DNA of 64,000 nt from Agapanthus africanus. Its lineage: Eukaryota; Streptophyta; Magnoliopsida; Asparagales; Amaryllidaceae. Both the position numbers and the translations under genes were made by a program. The notes beneath the pieces are model-generated. The model did not search any database. It was not told the DNA's origin and was given only the letters and a program-made list of their open reading frames with translations. The DNA lies in contig CM057338.1 of NCBI GenBank assembly GCA_030015575.1, positions 308,143,827-308,207,826 on the forward strand, read 5' to 3'. Numbering within the stretch: position 1 is the stretch's first letter; the number at the start of each line of letters is the position of its first letter. Below, in pieces: positions 53,206 to 64,000 of this stretch.

Positions 53206-55137
53206 TGCGGAAACGAAAACTTTTTCAAACTAGAAACCGGCGCTATCGTATGCTTAAAACCCGGATCGAACCATTAACCTACAACTAGCTATCTAGAGAA
53301 GGGATAGAAAGGCTATACCGATCGATCCGTGTCCTTCGGTCTTTGGACACCATCCCAAGCTCCCCGCGGCAATTCCGGTCTTGATCTCCTCGTCGGAAAG
53401 GGCACCACATCTACGAGTCTTTTTATGGGCTCCCGCTTCATCCGAAGCAACTCGGGCACGAAGTGTGCTAGCCGACGTGTCCAAGGTGTTGTAGAGAATG
53501 TTTGTAATCACTTTGTCTCTTGCATCCATTGCTTGGATGGAGGTTGAAGGTGTTGCCATTCATGGAAAATAGTGAGCTAGAGGAAGAAGAAGAAGAGAAG
53601 GTTTTCTCTCTCTTTTCTTTTTCTTTTGTGATGGAAAATGATAATGAGAGTATGAATGAGATCAAGAATAATACAAGAGCAAACTACAACCATATGGTTG
53701 CCTTTCTCTCTCTCCTTATCATTTCAATACAAATCTATCACATTATATGACACATGTACAAAGAAAAAGACCATGAGTCACCACTTGTGCATGTGTCATA
53801 ATAAATGCTTCTTATCATGACATATAGCTCACAATTTCCATTTACAAACATTAATCCAAATGTTTGCAATAATAAAAAGATAAGGCAACATCTAAAGTAA
53901 ACTCGTGACGGATCACAAGGATACCCCTCACCTGTATATACATACCTGCATCCGCATTCCGACTGAATGCGAATGCGATAAGACTAAAATAATCCAACAA
54001 ATCTAATACTAGGATCCGGCTTAAACCAAAGCCCACTAGTATGATCCGCCCGATCATGATCCGTGCACTACTGTACGTATATGATCAAACCCTGCTATAT
54101 ATCATACGGCCTCTACAACGTTTCGCCCGAAACTTGAAAAACTGTCTGTGGGGGACTCTAAAGACTCGTCAATACTTTGGCTTTGGATTTAACCACTAGC
54201 ACGTCAGAGGTACTAGCCGTACGTAACGGGCCACCAGGTATTGACCAAAAGGGAGGTCGATGAGCGAACTCATCCTGACACCCTACTGAGCCTGTCAGTG
54301 ACAATATCCGTACGGTCCGGTCCAATAGTCTATGAGCATCGCATGGCGGGCCTAGGGGGTTGGTAAAAGTCAGACCCCCAAAAGCGGTACAAGTCGTGTC
54401 GAAGTGTAGCCCAGAACACCCTGAGATACTACTGGAATACTTACCAGTAAATCTCCTGTCTTGGCCAAGGACTTCGTGTAATGGCTCTCCTAGACACAGC
54501 GTGATCTCACCCCCAATACCGGGAGAGACGAAACTCCTGCCGATTCACTCACTGCCTCCATGTGGCTCGGGACCGTACCCAACTAAAACCTGTTTGCACG
54601 ACTCCTTTGAGCCGTGGTAGGGTAGTAATCAAAGTACAGTGGGAACTCACATGAGACAAATGACGATATCAGGTCGATGAACTAACCTGTACACATGTCA
54701 CCAGGGAACTGCTATCTGACGTCAGGTATAATACCAACTAGCATATTCCCGGCGAGTCCTGTCCGGTGTACTCATAACCCAATGAGCACCTGTATACATC
54801 TTAGGTGAACCAACTGACACCAATGGCTTGTGAGACCAGCCACCACCCCTCGTCGGGGTCTCGACTGTATACACTAGTCTACTCCGGAGTATCGATGCCC
54901 AGTCTCGAAACTCCCACGACTAGGGACCTTTTAAGGATGTGCTTATAGACCCCAGCTCCCACGTATATGATCGCCATTATACTGCTGGTAGTCAAGCAAG
55001 AATCCTAAGGGCTCTATCAATGTGTAATAGTGACCTGTAAGGTCACCTGAAGCAGTACACGATGATAAAGATAAACCAGATAACATACTATCATCTTGAG
55101 TAAGACTGTCCTACCGGTATAGGTCCTCCCTCAATCA
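53206..55137 (-). mobile_element. Copia-type LTR inserted in the PMD gene (copy X)
   Basis: Shares long stretches with the LTR at 57459-59663, including GGACTCTAAAGACTCGTCAA, ATACCGGGAGAGACGAA and the region around TATAATACCAACT. On the minus strand it ends CGTTTCCGCA at 53206. The right end is near 55137 but not sharp, and no target duplication was found. It includes the palindrome CTGACGTCAG (54716-54725). Open stretches at 53293-53750 and 54360-54620 are not genes. Confidence 0.75.
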
Positions 55138-56100
55138 TTGCAATCACGTGCCTGTGATCCAATAATTGACTCTGAGGGCACTATATCCAACACGTCTAGC
55201 GAAGGCTCGAGCGAATACGGGACCGACGAGGGTTTATTCGGGATGCTTGATGATACCGATTTGGAGGTTGCCATTGAAGCTTCCAAACAATCGGCCGCCC
55301 TCGAAAAGGAATTGGCCGCCCTTGCGCAGTCAGGTATACTTTATCCTTATCTCTCCACTGTTTATTTCACTCTTCTTTTTTATCATATTTTGACTGACGC
55401 CTCCTATTTTAACAGGTGCTTCTACAGAAGAAGCCATTGTTGCTTCGCTTAAAACCTTTGAAGAGGCGGAAAGGCTTCGCGCTTCATTGCCAACAGAGGC
55501 TTCGCTTGAACGACCGATGATGGACACCGTAACGGTTCCGGAGGTAAAACCTAGCCCTAGTGATAATATCTCCTTAGCGAAGGTCTTGAAGAAGCCTCCT
55601 CTCCCTGTCAAAACCGAGAAGCAGCCCAAAAAACATACGGCCAGGGGAAAGAAGCGATATTCTGCAATCACTAGCTCTAGATTAAAGTAGGGGGAAGAAG
55701 ACCGTTACTAATCCACCGGAAGACTGTCTTCTTTTTCCTAGTTCATCTACCGAGGAAGCCGCACAATTGGCTGAGGCTATAAGATGCTCACAAGACGAAT
55801 CTGAGAATGTGAGGATCCCGAAAAGGCCTTACCCTGCCGTCATCTTTTATGAAGACCCTCCGTGGATACGACGACTATTTATAGGCCCTCTGGAAGAATG
55901 GGGAGAAAGGGCTCTTAAGCAGGCCATCTCAGTCGACGCCGAGGATGCACTTTCATTGTGGACTGGTGGCCACGAGTCTACTCTCGAACCTCGACGAGCA
56001 TACCTCCTCAGGAAGGAGCGTCGACTTGAACAAGCCATACTAGAAGCTCCCTTGCGCATCGGTATGTTCATGTATCTCTTCGTAATATTTTGTATTGCTT

Positions 56101-56115
56101 GTATACATCCATCCA

Positions 56116-56176
<61 letters not shown>
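56101..56176. repeat. CATA/TA microsatellite in a PMD gene intron
   Basis: (CATA)n passes into (TA)n between a GTATGT donor at 56059 and a TTTGCAG acceptor at 56200. It produces spurious Tyr/Ile/His-rich open stretches on both strands. Confidence 0.9.
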
Positions 56177-56178
<2 letters not shown>

Positions 56179-56271
56179 TTATCCTCGTACAAACTTTGCA
56201 GGGACTTCGGCGATGGCAGAGAAGCTGAGTCCAAGTCACGCCCTGACTATGGACTTTGCAGATAACCCTAA

Positions 56272-57458
56272 TGAATTTAGGGTTGCTAGGAACACGCACA
56301 AGGGTCTACGAGGTATCAACCATGCTCGATTTAAAAATTAGCCGTGCCGAATAACCCTAACCAAGATCTTTAAACTAGAGATTAGGCGAAAACAAGCATG
56401 TTAAACACTTTAACACTAAGTGAGAGGGATTACAACCTTTGTAGATCCGGTCCTTCACTTATTAAGCTCCGTGTTGAGGTCCCTTCGTTGCGATCATCGT
56501 GTTCCAGACTCTCAAGGGGCTCCACGAAGAGAAAGATGCAAACTTGCTTTCGATCTTCGATAACAAAGATGATCTACCTTGAAGTTTCATTAACACAAGC
56601 TCTCACTCTCAAAATGAAGTGAACACCCTCATCTAAATGGCAAGGGTAGATGAGGATGATGAAGTAGGATTTTTGCACTTATTTGTTTTCTTATTCTCAC
56701 TCACTTTCATCACAAAAAGCAAAGCAAGAAAGGTTTGCATCAAGGAAGAAGAAGAAGAATAGTGAATCCTTTTGTGATGAATAATGAAAACCATATATGA
56801 GTTTAGAAATGCAACCCTAGTTAAGAATGAATCCTTAACTTGTGTAGAGAAACAACCATGGTAAAGGGTTTGGGTTAGGTTAAGGAAATATCTTCATAAA
56901 ATATCTTTTCCAAAACAAAAAGCAAAGCTTCTAGAAACTTCTAGAAAAGCTTAACCCAAATCAAACCCTAACCATATTTAATCTTCACTAAACATGTTGC
57001 ATTAATAACCATATCATGTTACAATATTATATATCACACATATATAATATTTATTGTAACAAAATAAAATAATACAATTAACATATATCGCATATATATC
57101 AATGTATTACCCGAGTGAGAAAAAGAATCTTTTAGTGAGCTGATATTAGTTAATGTAATTTAATATATCATATATATTATTATACATTAAATTATCGAAT
57201 CAACACTTGATCCGACAATCCGACTATATCGCATATAACCGACTAATATCTCATTTACCGATTCATCGAATCAACACTTGATCCGATGAGCCTGCTGATA
57301 TCAAATATCACGAGAATAGAATACGGTATCTCATATCGCATTATCCTCGGTCCTGCACATATCACATATGTGCCCCTAATCCGTTTCGCCTGAGCCAAGA
57401 AACCTCTGTGTAGGACTCTAAAGAATCGTCAATACGCCGGTAGTAGGTGATGATCATG
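56272..57458 (-). mobile_element. Copia-type LTR, truncated (copy Z)
   Basis: Homologous to the distal half of copy Y. Both share GGATTACAACCTTTGTAGAT or close variants, the ATCGAATCAACACTTGAT dyads (57194, 57265) and CTGTGTAGGACTCTAAAGA. It stops at GATGATCA where copy Y begins with TGTAGGG, so Y was probably inserted into it. It joins the PMD gene after TAACCCTAA. Confidence 0.7.
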
Positions 57459-59663
57459 TAGGGTTCCTAGGCACCCTAATGAGGTCTCACAAGGCATCAA
57501 CCATGCCAATTTCAAAAATTCTAGGTGCCGAGAGACCCGACTATGGATCGTTTGCTAGATATCTAGGCGAAAAAGCTAACTAGTTAACACTTAACTATAA
57601 GAATCGGAAATACAACCTTTGTAGATCCGGTCCTCCACCTCCACGGCTCCGAGATGAGATCGTCTCCGCTGTCCAAATCAAATCCGGGCTCTAGCGTCGG
57701 CTTCATCGGAGAATGGACGGGCTAGGTCGTCGACGACGTGCCGAAGATGATCTACGTCGAAGCATCACTAGATCGAGCTCCACCTTCACCAAGTCTTGAA
57801 AACTTGTGAAGGAAACACACTCTACTACTTGGCAAGAGGTAGAGGATGAAGAAATAGGAAGTGGGTAGACTTTAGAATTGGATTTCTCACTTGTTTTCAT
57901 CAATCACCATTGATGAAGCAAGCTTCTTCAAGTGAAGAAGATGAAGAAAGAAATATGATAAGTTAATTAAAAAATGAAAAGAAAAATCAAAACTTATCAT
58001 AATCTTCACCATGGTCAAGTGTAGAGATTAAACTAGGGTTAAATCAAATGGTTAGGTTAAGCATGAGATAAGAATGGTGGACAAAGTCAAAGGTTCATGA
58101 ATCTTCAACTACAAACAAAGAAAGCCACCATTCTTCTCATTTCTTTTTCCAAAAAGAAAATAAATAAATAAATGAATAAATAGATATGAAAAACAAAACC
58201 CTAACCATTTAAATAACCATGGTTTAATCTTTACACAAACTCAAGTAAACATGTATCATCAAACATGATACAATCAAGTACACAAAAGTATATCACATAT
58301 ACAATGTGTACAATCCGAGTGAGAAAATCCATTTAAAGTGAACCAATACTAGTTAATGCAAAGTAATATATCAAATATATAATTATACATTAAATCATTA
58401 AATCAACACTTGATTTAACGATCCGGTCATATCGCATATAACCGGCTAATATCCAATGTATCGATTTATCGAATCAATCCTTGATTCGATAACTAGGTTA
58501 TATCGCATACAACCATTCGACACATTCATCGCGAGAATAGAATACGGTATCACATACACGCATTATTCTCGGTCCCGCACATATCTCATATGCGCTCCTA
58601 TTTCGTTTCGCTTGAGCCAGGAAACCTCTGTGTAGGACTCTAAAGACTCGTCAATACGCCGGCAGCAGATGATGATCATATCAAACACCCACAAGCCGCA
58701 AGCGGTCTGCTAAACGTAACGGCCACCCGGGTATTGAGCGATCTGAAGATCGACGAGCAAGCCCGCTCATACTCCAGTGAATCCAACCAGTAACACTACC
58801 GTACAGTCCGGTCTGATCGTCTGATATGTCGCATATCTCGCCTAGGGGTGGTAAACGTCAGACCCCAATAGCTCAATAAATCGTGTCGATATGAGGTCTA
58901 TAACAATTCGAGAAACTACTGGTAACACTTACCAGTAAATCTTAGCAACCCTGGCCAGGGATTTCCTGTTATAGCCAATCGAACACAGCGCAACATCAAC
59001 CCCCTATACCGGGAGAGACGAATCCCCTCCTATCGCTCATTGCCTCCATGTGACTCGGGACTGTACCCAAAAACCACCGTTTTGCACGCCCTCTTGGACG
59101 TGGTAAGATGGAAATCAAAGCACAGTGGGAACCACACAAGACTCTATGACGATCTCGGGTCAACAGACTACTCTGTACCAGTGTCACCAGAGAACTGCCA
59201 TCTGACGTGAGGTATAATACCATCTGGGAGTTCTCGGCGAGTCCGTCCAGTGTACCCAGTCTCTACTGAGCACCCGTATATCATCTCTGATGTCAAACAC
59301 CGATGGATATGGGATCATCCATCGCCCATCTGTATGGGTCGAGAAGGTATACGCTAGTCTACTCTGGTATATCCATGCCCCATCTCGATACACCCACGAC
59401 TAGGGACTGTGAAGGATGTACTTATGGACTACCATGTCCCCACTAGTATGATCCGCATCATAGTCCAGGTAGTCAAGTACAGATCCTAAGGGCTTTACCA
59501 ACATGTAACAGAGAGACAATCAGTATACACGTTAAGGTAAAGAGCAACCAGATAGCATACTATCATGTCGAGCAAGAAAGTCCTCCCTATATATGTCCCA
59601 GCATCCACTACAATATACATCCTATGTACAGTAATGGCCTCTAGGGCATACATATAACTAACA
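57459..59663 (-). mobile_element. 3' LTR of a copia element (copy Y), 2205 bp
   Basis: On the minus strand it begins TGTTAGTTATATG at 59663, directly after the polypurine tract AAGTGGGAGAT (59664-59674), and ends CCCTACA at 57459. The copia pol pieces upstream (59.7-62.4 kb) fit as its internal region. Two strong dyads lie at 58398-58418 and 58468-58490. Confidence 0.8.
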
Positions 59664-62440
59664 ATCTCCCACTTGCACTAGGGCCATCTGTAGCAGTGGT
59701 TGTAGTATCTCATACTCAACCATCCCATAAAAGTCTCTCTCCAGGAAAAGGCCTTTCGTGAGTGGATCCGCTGTGTTGTCCTCTTAGTCTGCTCTCCTAA
59801 CCTTGATCACCATGGAGATCAAACATCTCCACGATCAGGTGATACTGCCTTAGAATATGTCTGGATCACTGATGGGACAGGGGTTCCCTGGCCAAAGCCA
59901 CACTTCCATTGTCACACAATGGTAGGAACCTAGTTCATCTCATGAACCTATATACACCCAAACAGCCTCTTTGGTAGCATCTTAAGTAGCGATGTATCCT
60001 GCCTTCATCGTCTAGTATGTCACGGTATCTAGCTTGGAACTCTCCCAACATACCGTCCCTTTACTGAGGGTAAAGACAATGCCTGCGACTGACATTCAGT
60101 CGTCCTTATCACCCTGGAACACTTCCAGTGATTCTTCCCAGGATCAATTGATACCATCTCACTACTACTAGTGAGTATTCTAACATCCAATTAGATCTAT
60201 CTCATAGATCCAAAATCCAGGATTTAGTAGGTGTCACTTTGATCCTATTTGGGGAATCCTTGTGATAAGCGGAGATCGATCGAGCGTAGCATAGGAAAAT
60301 CCTTCCCTATCAAGAGTATGTCATGCACGTTCTCTACGAGGATCACCACCATACTCCCTACTACCTTTTTGTTTATACAAGGTTCATCTACCATTTTGAT
60401 GATGTCAAACTGTTTGACTAACACATCAAAACAGACGTTCCAACTCCGCGATGCCTGCTTTATCATATAAAACATCTTGCACACGTTTCCGCTGCTCCCA
60501 CTGTCTACGAAGCCCTCTGGCTGTGTACTTATAGACGCTCTCTTCTAAATCATCATTTAGAAAAGCAGTCAAGACACCCAACCACCAGATATCGCAGTCA
60601 TGGTATGTAGCCGTGACAAGTAGGATCTGGATGGACTTAAGCATAGCTACTGGAAAAAGGTTTCATCATTATCCACGCCTGGTCAATGACGAAAACCTTT
60701 AACAAGTCTAGCTTTGAAAGTCTCATTTTTTCCATCTACACCAAGTAATCTTCTCAAGATATACTTGCTCCTGATGGGGATTTAACCCTTCAGATATAGC
60801 AACCAAAGTCCATACTTTGTCGGTGTACATGGATTCCATCTCAGATCGATAAACATCCAGCCATTCTTACAAAGTCTTACTCTCGATGGCCAGCTCGAAG
60901 CTAGTTGGGTCATCATCTCATGATGCAATCCTTGCTCCCACTGTCATAGAGAAACCGAAGTATCTCTCAGGTGGGTGAGGAACCCTACTAGATCGGCGGA
61001 GAGGCTGAGGTTCGTTGGAATCTATTGAATCCTTTGGTTCTATCAAATCATCTGCTGTAGTTTGTATAGCTGGAACCTTTCCAGTTCTACATTACAGACC
61101 TTGCCTCGAGTTTGCCCGGATTTTGCTTTTAGACATAGGCCAGACAACCCCAAATCTTAACCAACTTAAGATATGGGCTCTTCCCTTTCCATATCACATA
61201 TGAAGCGGTAAGCAACTGATTTGATTGGAACCCTATTCAATAGGTATGCAGCTTCTCAAGTGCATAACTCCCAAAAGGAAATAGGTAACTCAGTAGTACT
61301 CATCATAGAGTACACCTTATCATATAGGGTGTTATTGCTCCGCCCCGATATACCATCGTGTTATGGTGTATACGGAGGAGTAATGCTGAGAGAGAATCTC
61401 ATTCTCCTTTAGAATAGTCCAGGAATTTCGTGCTCAAGTATTCTCCTCCTTGATCACATCAAAGGACATAATACTTTTACCCGTTTTGGTTTTCTACTTC
61501 TAACTTATATTCTGTGAATATCTCAAAAGGTTCGGACTTGTGTTTCAGCAGGAACATAGGTCTGAATCTTGAGAGATTATCAGAGAATGTAACGAAGTAC
61601 AAAGAACCAGTCTTGGCATATGTAGACAGGGGACCTACATACATCAACATGTATTATCCCAAGAGTTCACTAACTCTTTCTCTGTTTCCAATAAACAGAG
61701 CTATGGTCATCTTATCTTTGTGACATGACTGGCAAGTTTCACAAGATGTAAATTCAAACTGATTTAAATATGCATCTTTATGTAACTTAGCTAGTCGGGT
61801 CGCATTGATATGACCTAGTCTACAATACCTCAAGAAGAATCCGTTCATTTCTGAACTCTTTCTCTTGTGTGTGTTCAGTATACTAAGAACTGTAGTTTGA
61901 TTTAGAACATCAATGCTTTTAGATAACTTGCCTGAACCGATCAACTTTTGATATAGGAAATGTTCAAAACATTATCCAACAATACAAAATTATATCCTTT
62001 CTTTACTAATAAAGAGAGAGATATGATTTTGTATATCAGGTTCGGTATCTAATAACATTCGTTCAGAATCAATGTATTGGTATTACAGGGTGACAGTGAC
62101 CAACAGACTTGGCTGCAACACTTGCCCCGTTTTCTGCCTCATGAAACTTATCACCCGTTCTCAGTTCTCTACCTTTCTGTAGCCCTATGTAACAGATTAC
62201 ATATCTGGGATCCTGATCTGGTATCACATACCCAGGACGTAGAGGATACGGAGAAACAGTTCTTTGTAACGAACACACCCGAAGATGATGCATCAGCATG
62301 CACTCTCTTCGTTTGGGCGGCACGGGAATTCTGGTAATCCCCAATTTCCTGCTCTGTCTTATAATAATTATAAGTTGGAGCGGGACCAACGTTCCCCAGC
62401 TCAGTATAACAAGCGGGTTCGGTCAATAATCCGTATTATT
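59664..62440 (-). pseudogene. pol: Copia pol remnants (protease, integrase, RT), heavily degraded
   Basis: From right to left on the minus strand: protease region with D-T-R-S-G-S-Q-I-C, where the active-site D-T-G is altered (about 62230); integrase zinc finger C-R-L-G-H-I-N-A-T-R, then C-E-T-C-Q-S-C (61860-61740); RT start F-E-L-A-I-E-S and V-W-T-L-V (60900-60800); T-A-F-L-N-D-D-L-E-E-S-V-Y (about 60540); and I-K-Q-A-S-R-S-W-N with a decayed catalytic region D-I-L-L-I-G (60460-60300). Stops and shifts are frequent. Gag is missing. Confidence 0.8.
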
Positions 62441-64000
62441 ATCTTGATTAAGGCGTGATATGGTCGCTACCAGGAGAGAGAGAGAAGAAAACACTCAGCG
62501 TGCGCTCTGTCAAGAATAGATTGGTTATTATTTTATCTAATCAGGATGGCTCCCACTGCTTTTTATCAAATCTTCCTTCAAACCCTAAAAGGAAAGACTA
62601 GCCGGGATTAATTACACACTACAAGTTCGCCAATCTTTCAGCCAGGCCAGTGTCGGTACTTTGAGGGAGGTCCCCCGTGCTTTCGCACGAACCTAATTAA
62701 TGTAAACCTCGTTTTCCCAGAGGCGTAACCCCGTTGACACCTTTCTAGACACCTACTTGATCGGCTAATTGTAATGTATAAAACTCTCCCAGGAGTAACT
62801 CTTACTCGCAGCGGGTATCGGGATCCAACTATCTCATAGAAGGTATGCAATCTCATTGCAAATTTCAACACTTGAAATTCCCGATAATATTTTGCCCCAT
62901 GCGATCTATGACCTTGACTGAGTCAACAAACCATAGACCGCAAGTAAAGTTCAACCCGTCATTTCTCGATTGAATTAAACCCACCCGCACGACCCTTGAC
63001 TGAGTCAACAAGGCCGCACGACTACCCTAATCCAATCGCATCATATGCTTTGCAGATAAGCAATAATCAGCTACCGCACACTACGCCTTGACTGAGTCAA
63101 CAAACGCAGCACGAATACTAACTATTACCTATCTGAAATGACGGAGGGCTACGACAGGTTTTTAAGAAAACCTTTTGCGTAATGAACTTTATATCGTTGT
63201 AGAATCAAATGGTTTTAAAATGGAGTGTTTTTGAGGCTTTTCTAGTTTTGCTAAAGGAGTCACTCCCGGTGAAGGGATCGTCGGTCCTTTCCTCGTCGAA
63301 TGAGGTGCGGGATATATCATATATATCACTGTGCAAAGCAAAAACTCTTAAAAGCAATCAAAAGACAAACCGAGTGTGTAGCATCTGCCAGTTATTGCTA
63401 AAGGAGTCACTCCCGGTGAAGGGATCTCGGTCCTTTCCTCATCGAATAAGGTGCAGGATATATCACATATACCGCTGTGCAAAGCAAGAACTGTAGCTAT
63501 CTGTTTTAATTTTGAAATTCGATTCTACAACATCTTAGGTTTCTTTTATTTCATTAATCACATTAATGAAGTCCCATCATTTAAATACCTAAACATCACA
63601 GATAAATACGACGTACACTTATGCCATCCGCATTCGCCTCGATGTCCCCTCGTGCACCGTTAGGTTAGGTAACTAACGGCAGAGCGGGGCAGGGCTAGCG
63701 CGGCTGTAAAACATAAGTAACGCCTATATAATATATCATATATACTATATAAAGTATCTATCAAAGAACATCACATGATCACATCACAGATATCGCAGCA
63801 GAAGAAACATATGAAATATTGGATATACTAGGACGTCCGTGTTTTCAATACGAGCCAGTATAAAACACGGATTCCACGGTCGTGATGAATAGCCAAACCC
63901 ACACCCCTAGACCCCTACGAGAGCGGCAAGCAACCCTACCAATTCTGGAGTTAGGAGACCCGGACTCGACTCCTCGAGTTGGTCTCCCACTGGACCCCAG
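62441..64000. other. Unassigned repeat-like region
   Basis: No protein match is visible. It contains three copies of the 13-bp palindrome TTGACTGAGTCAA (62914-62926, 62996-63008, 63088-63100). It also holds a 147-bp tandem duplication beginning CTAAAGGAGTCACTCCCGGT at 63251 and 63398. AT-rich TATATAATATATCATATA lies near 63730. It may be part of another LTR cut by the window end. Confidence 0.5.

Larger units (their letters stand above)
50984..56271 (+). pseudogene. Plant mobile domain (PMD) protein of a transposable element, interrupted
   Basis: The first part (50984-53205, open to 53233) is one frame with a single TAA at 52169-52171. It carries the PMD core: L-G-L-Y-S-A-V-Y-A-S-L, W-W-V-R-A-F-L-E-Q-W-N-I, S-I-S-L-E-E-F-A-E-V-S-G-L-P-V, F-I-L-G-F-L-G-L-W-L-S and A-Y-M-Y-H-G-L. 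PMD occurs in plant genes such as MAIN/MAIL1 and in mobile elements. The C-terminal part is basic and Ser/Pro-rich. A copia-type LTR follows (53206-55137). Coding resumes at 55138 (acidic, then A-S-K-Q-S-A-A-L-E-K-E-L), with likely introns at 55333-55414 and 56059-56200 and a frame change near 55690. A run of 17 G (51622-51638) encodes five Gly in the domain. It lies 838 bp after element B, which suggests a non-autonomous LTR element carrying PMD. Confidence 0.75.

Noticed and set aside
53293-53559. 88-codon minus-strand open frame as a gene
   Set aside because: It lies in the copia-type LTR X, has no recognisable domain and is overlapped by an equally open plus frame.
56040-56300. Tyr/Ile/His-rich open frames
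   Set aside because: They arise from the CATA/TA microsatellite in an intron of the PMD gene.

Overview
This is nuclear DNA of a flowering plant. Host genes have many GT-AG introns and typical plant proteins (enolase, cornichon-type cargo receptor), and most of the rest is LTR retrotransposon sequence, LINE pieces, MITE-like elements and simple repeats. I cannot place the species more precisely.

Gene-bearing left half (1-27.5 kb). Three host loci can be rebuilt exon by exon. A minus-strand At4g22758-like (DUF7054-type) gene at 1809-2784 is broken by a 4-base insertion in exon 1. A plus-strand cornichon homologue (5610-16386; 4 exons, 137 aa) looks intact. A minus-strand enolase (27331-20059; 16 exons, 447 aa) is intact, with every catalytic and metal-binding residue. 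The two intact genes carry large passengers. Cornichon intron 2 holds a complete, decayed Ty1/copia element (9611-14616, 5-bp target-site duplication) and a 217-bp LINE tail. Enolase intron 9 holds a 5'-truncated RTE-type LINE with a 14-15 bp target-site duplication. All three insertions lie in the sense orientation of their host gene. Two MITE-like elements, a SINE-like tRNA-derived piece and several degenerate tandem repeats lie between the genes.

Repeat-bearing right half (28-64 kb). No host gene is recognisable. Elements are nested: a minus-strand copia 3' end (29517-30704), cut by a plus-strand gypsy element whose LTR (30705-37450) is itself split by a solo gypsy LTR (33738-36602); a minus-strand chromovirus-like gypsy (LTR 39949-42683, pol to 47738), interrupted at 44573-47438 and again at 47739 by two copies of an unusual element that starts TGTTCCCC and ends GGGGGAAACA; the second copy is followed by a plant-mobile-domain (PMD) gene (50984-56271), itself split by a copia-type LTR; then two more copia LTRs and degenerate copia pol on the minus strand (56272-62440). 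The last 1.5 kb is unassigned.

Most unusual signal. Both copies of the TGTTCCCC element, and the leader in front of the PMD gene, are packed with short inverted repeats: arms of 4-9 bp and centres of 2-6 bp. Arms differ between repeats while usually staying complementary (GGAC/GTCC, AGAC/GTCT, TGAC/GTCA around a constant 6-bp centre; TTAGTC/GACTAA against TTAGCC/GGCTAA). The same copies carry clusters of CACGTG boxes among dense GCGC. I know of no description of this architecture; it is the part of the window most worth a second look.
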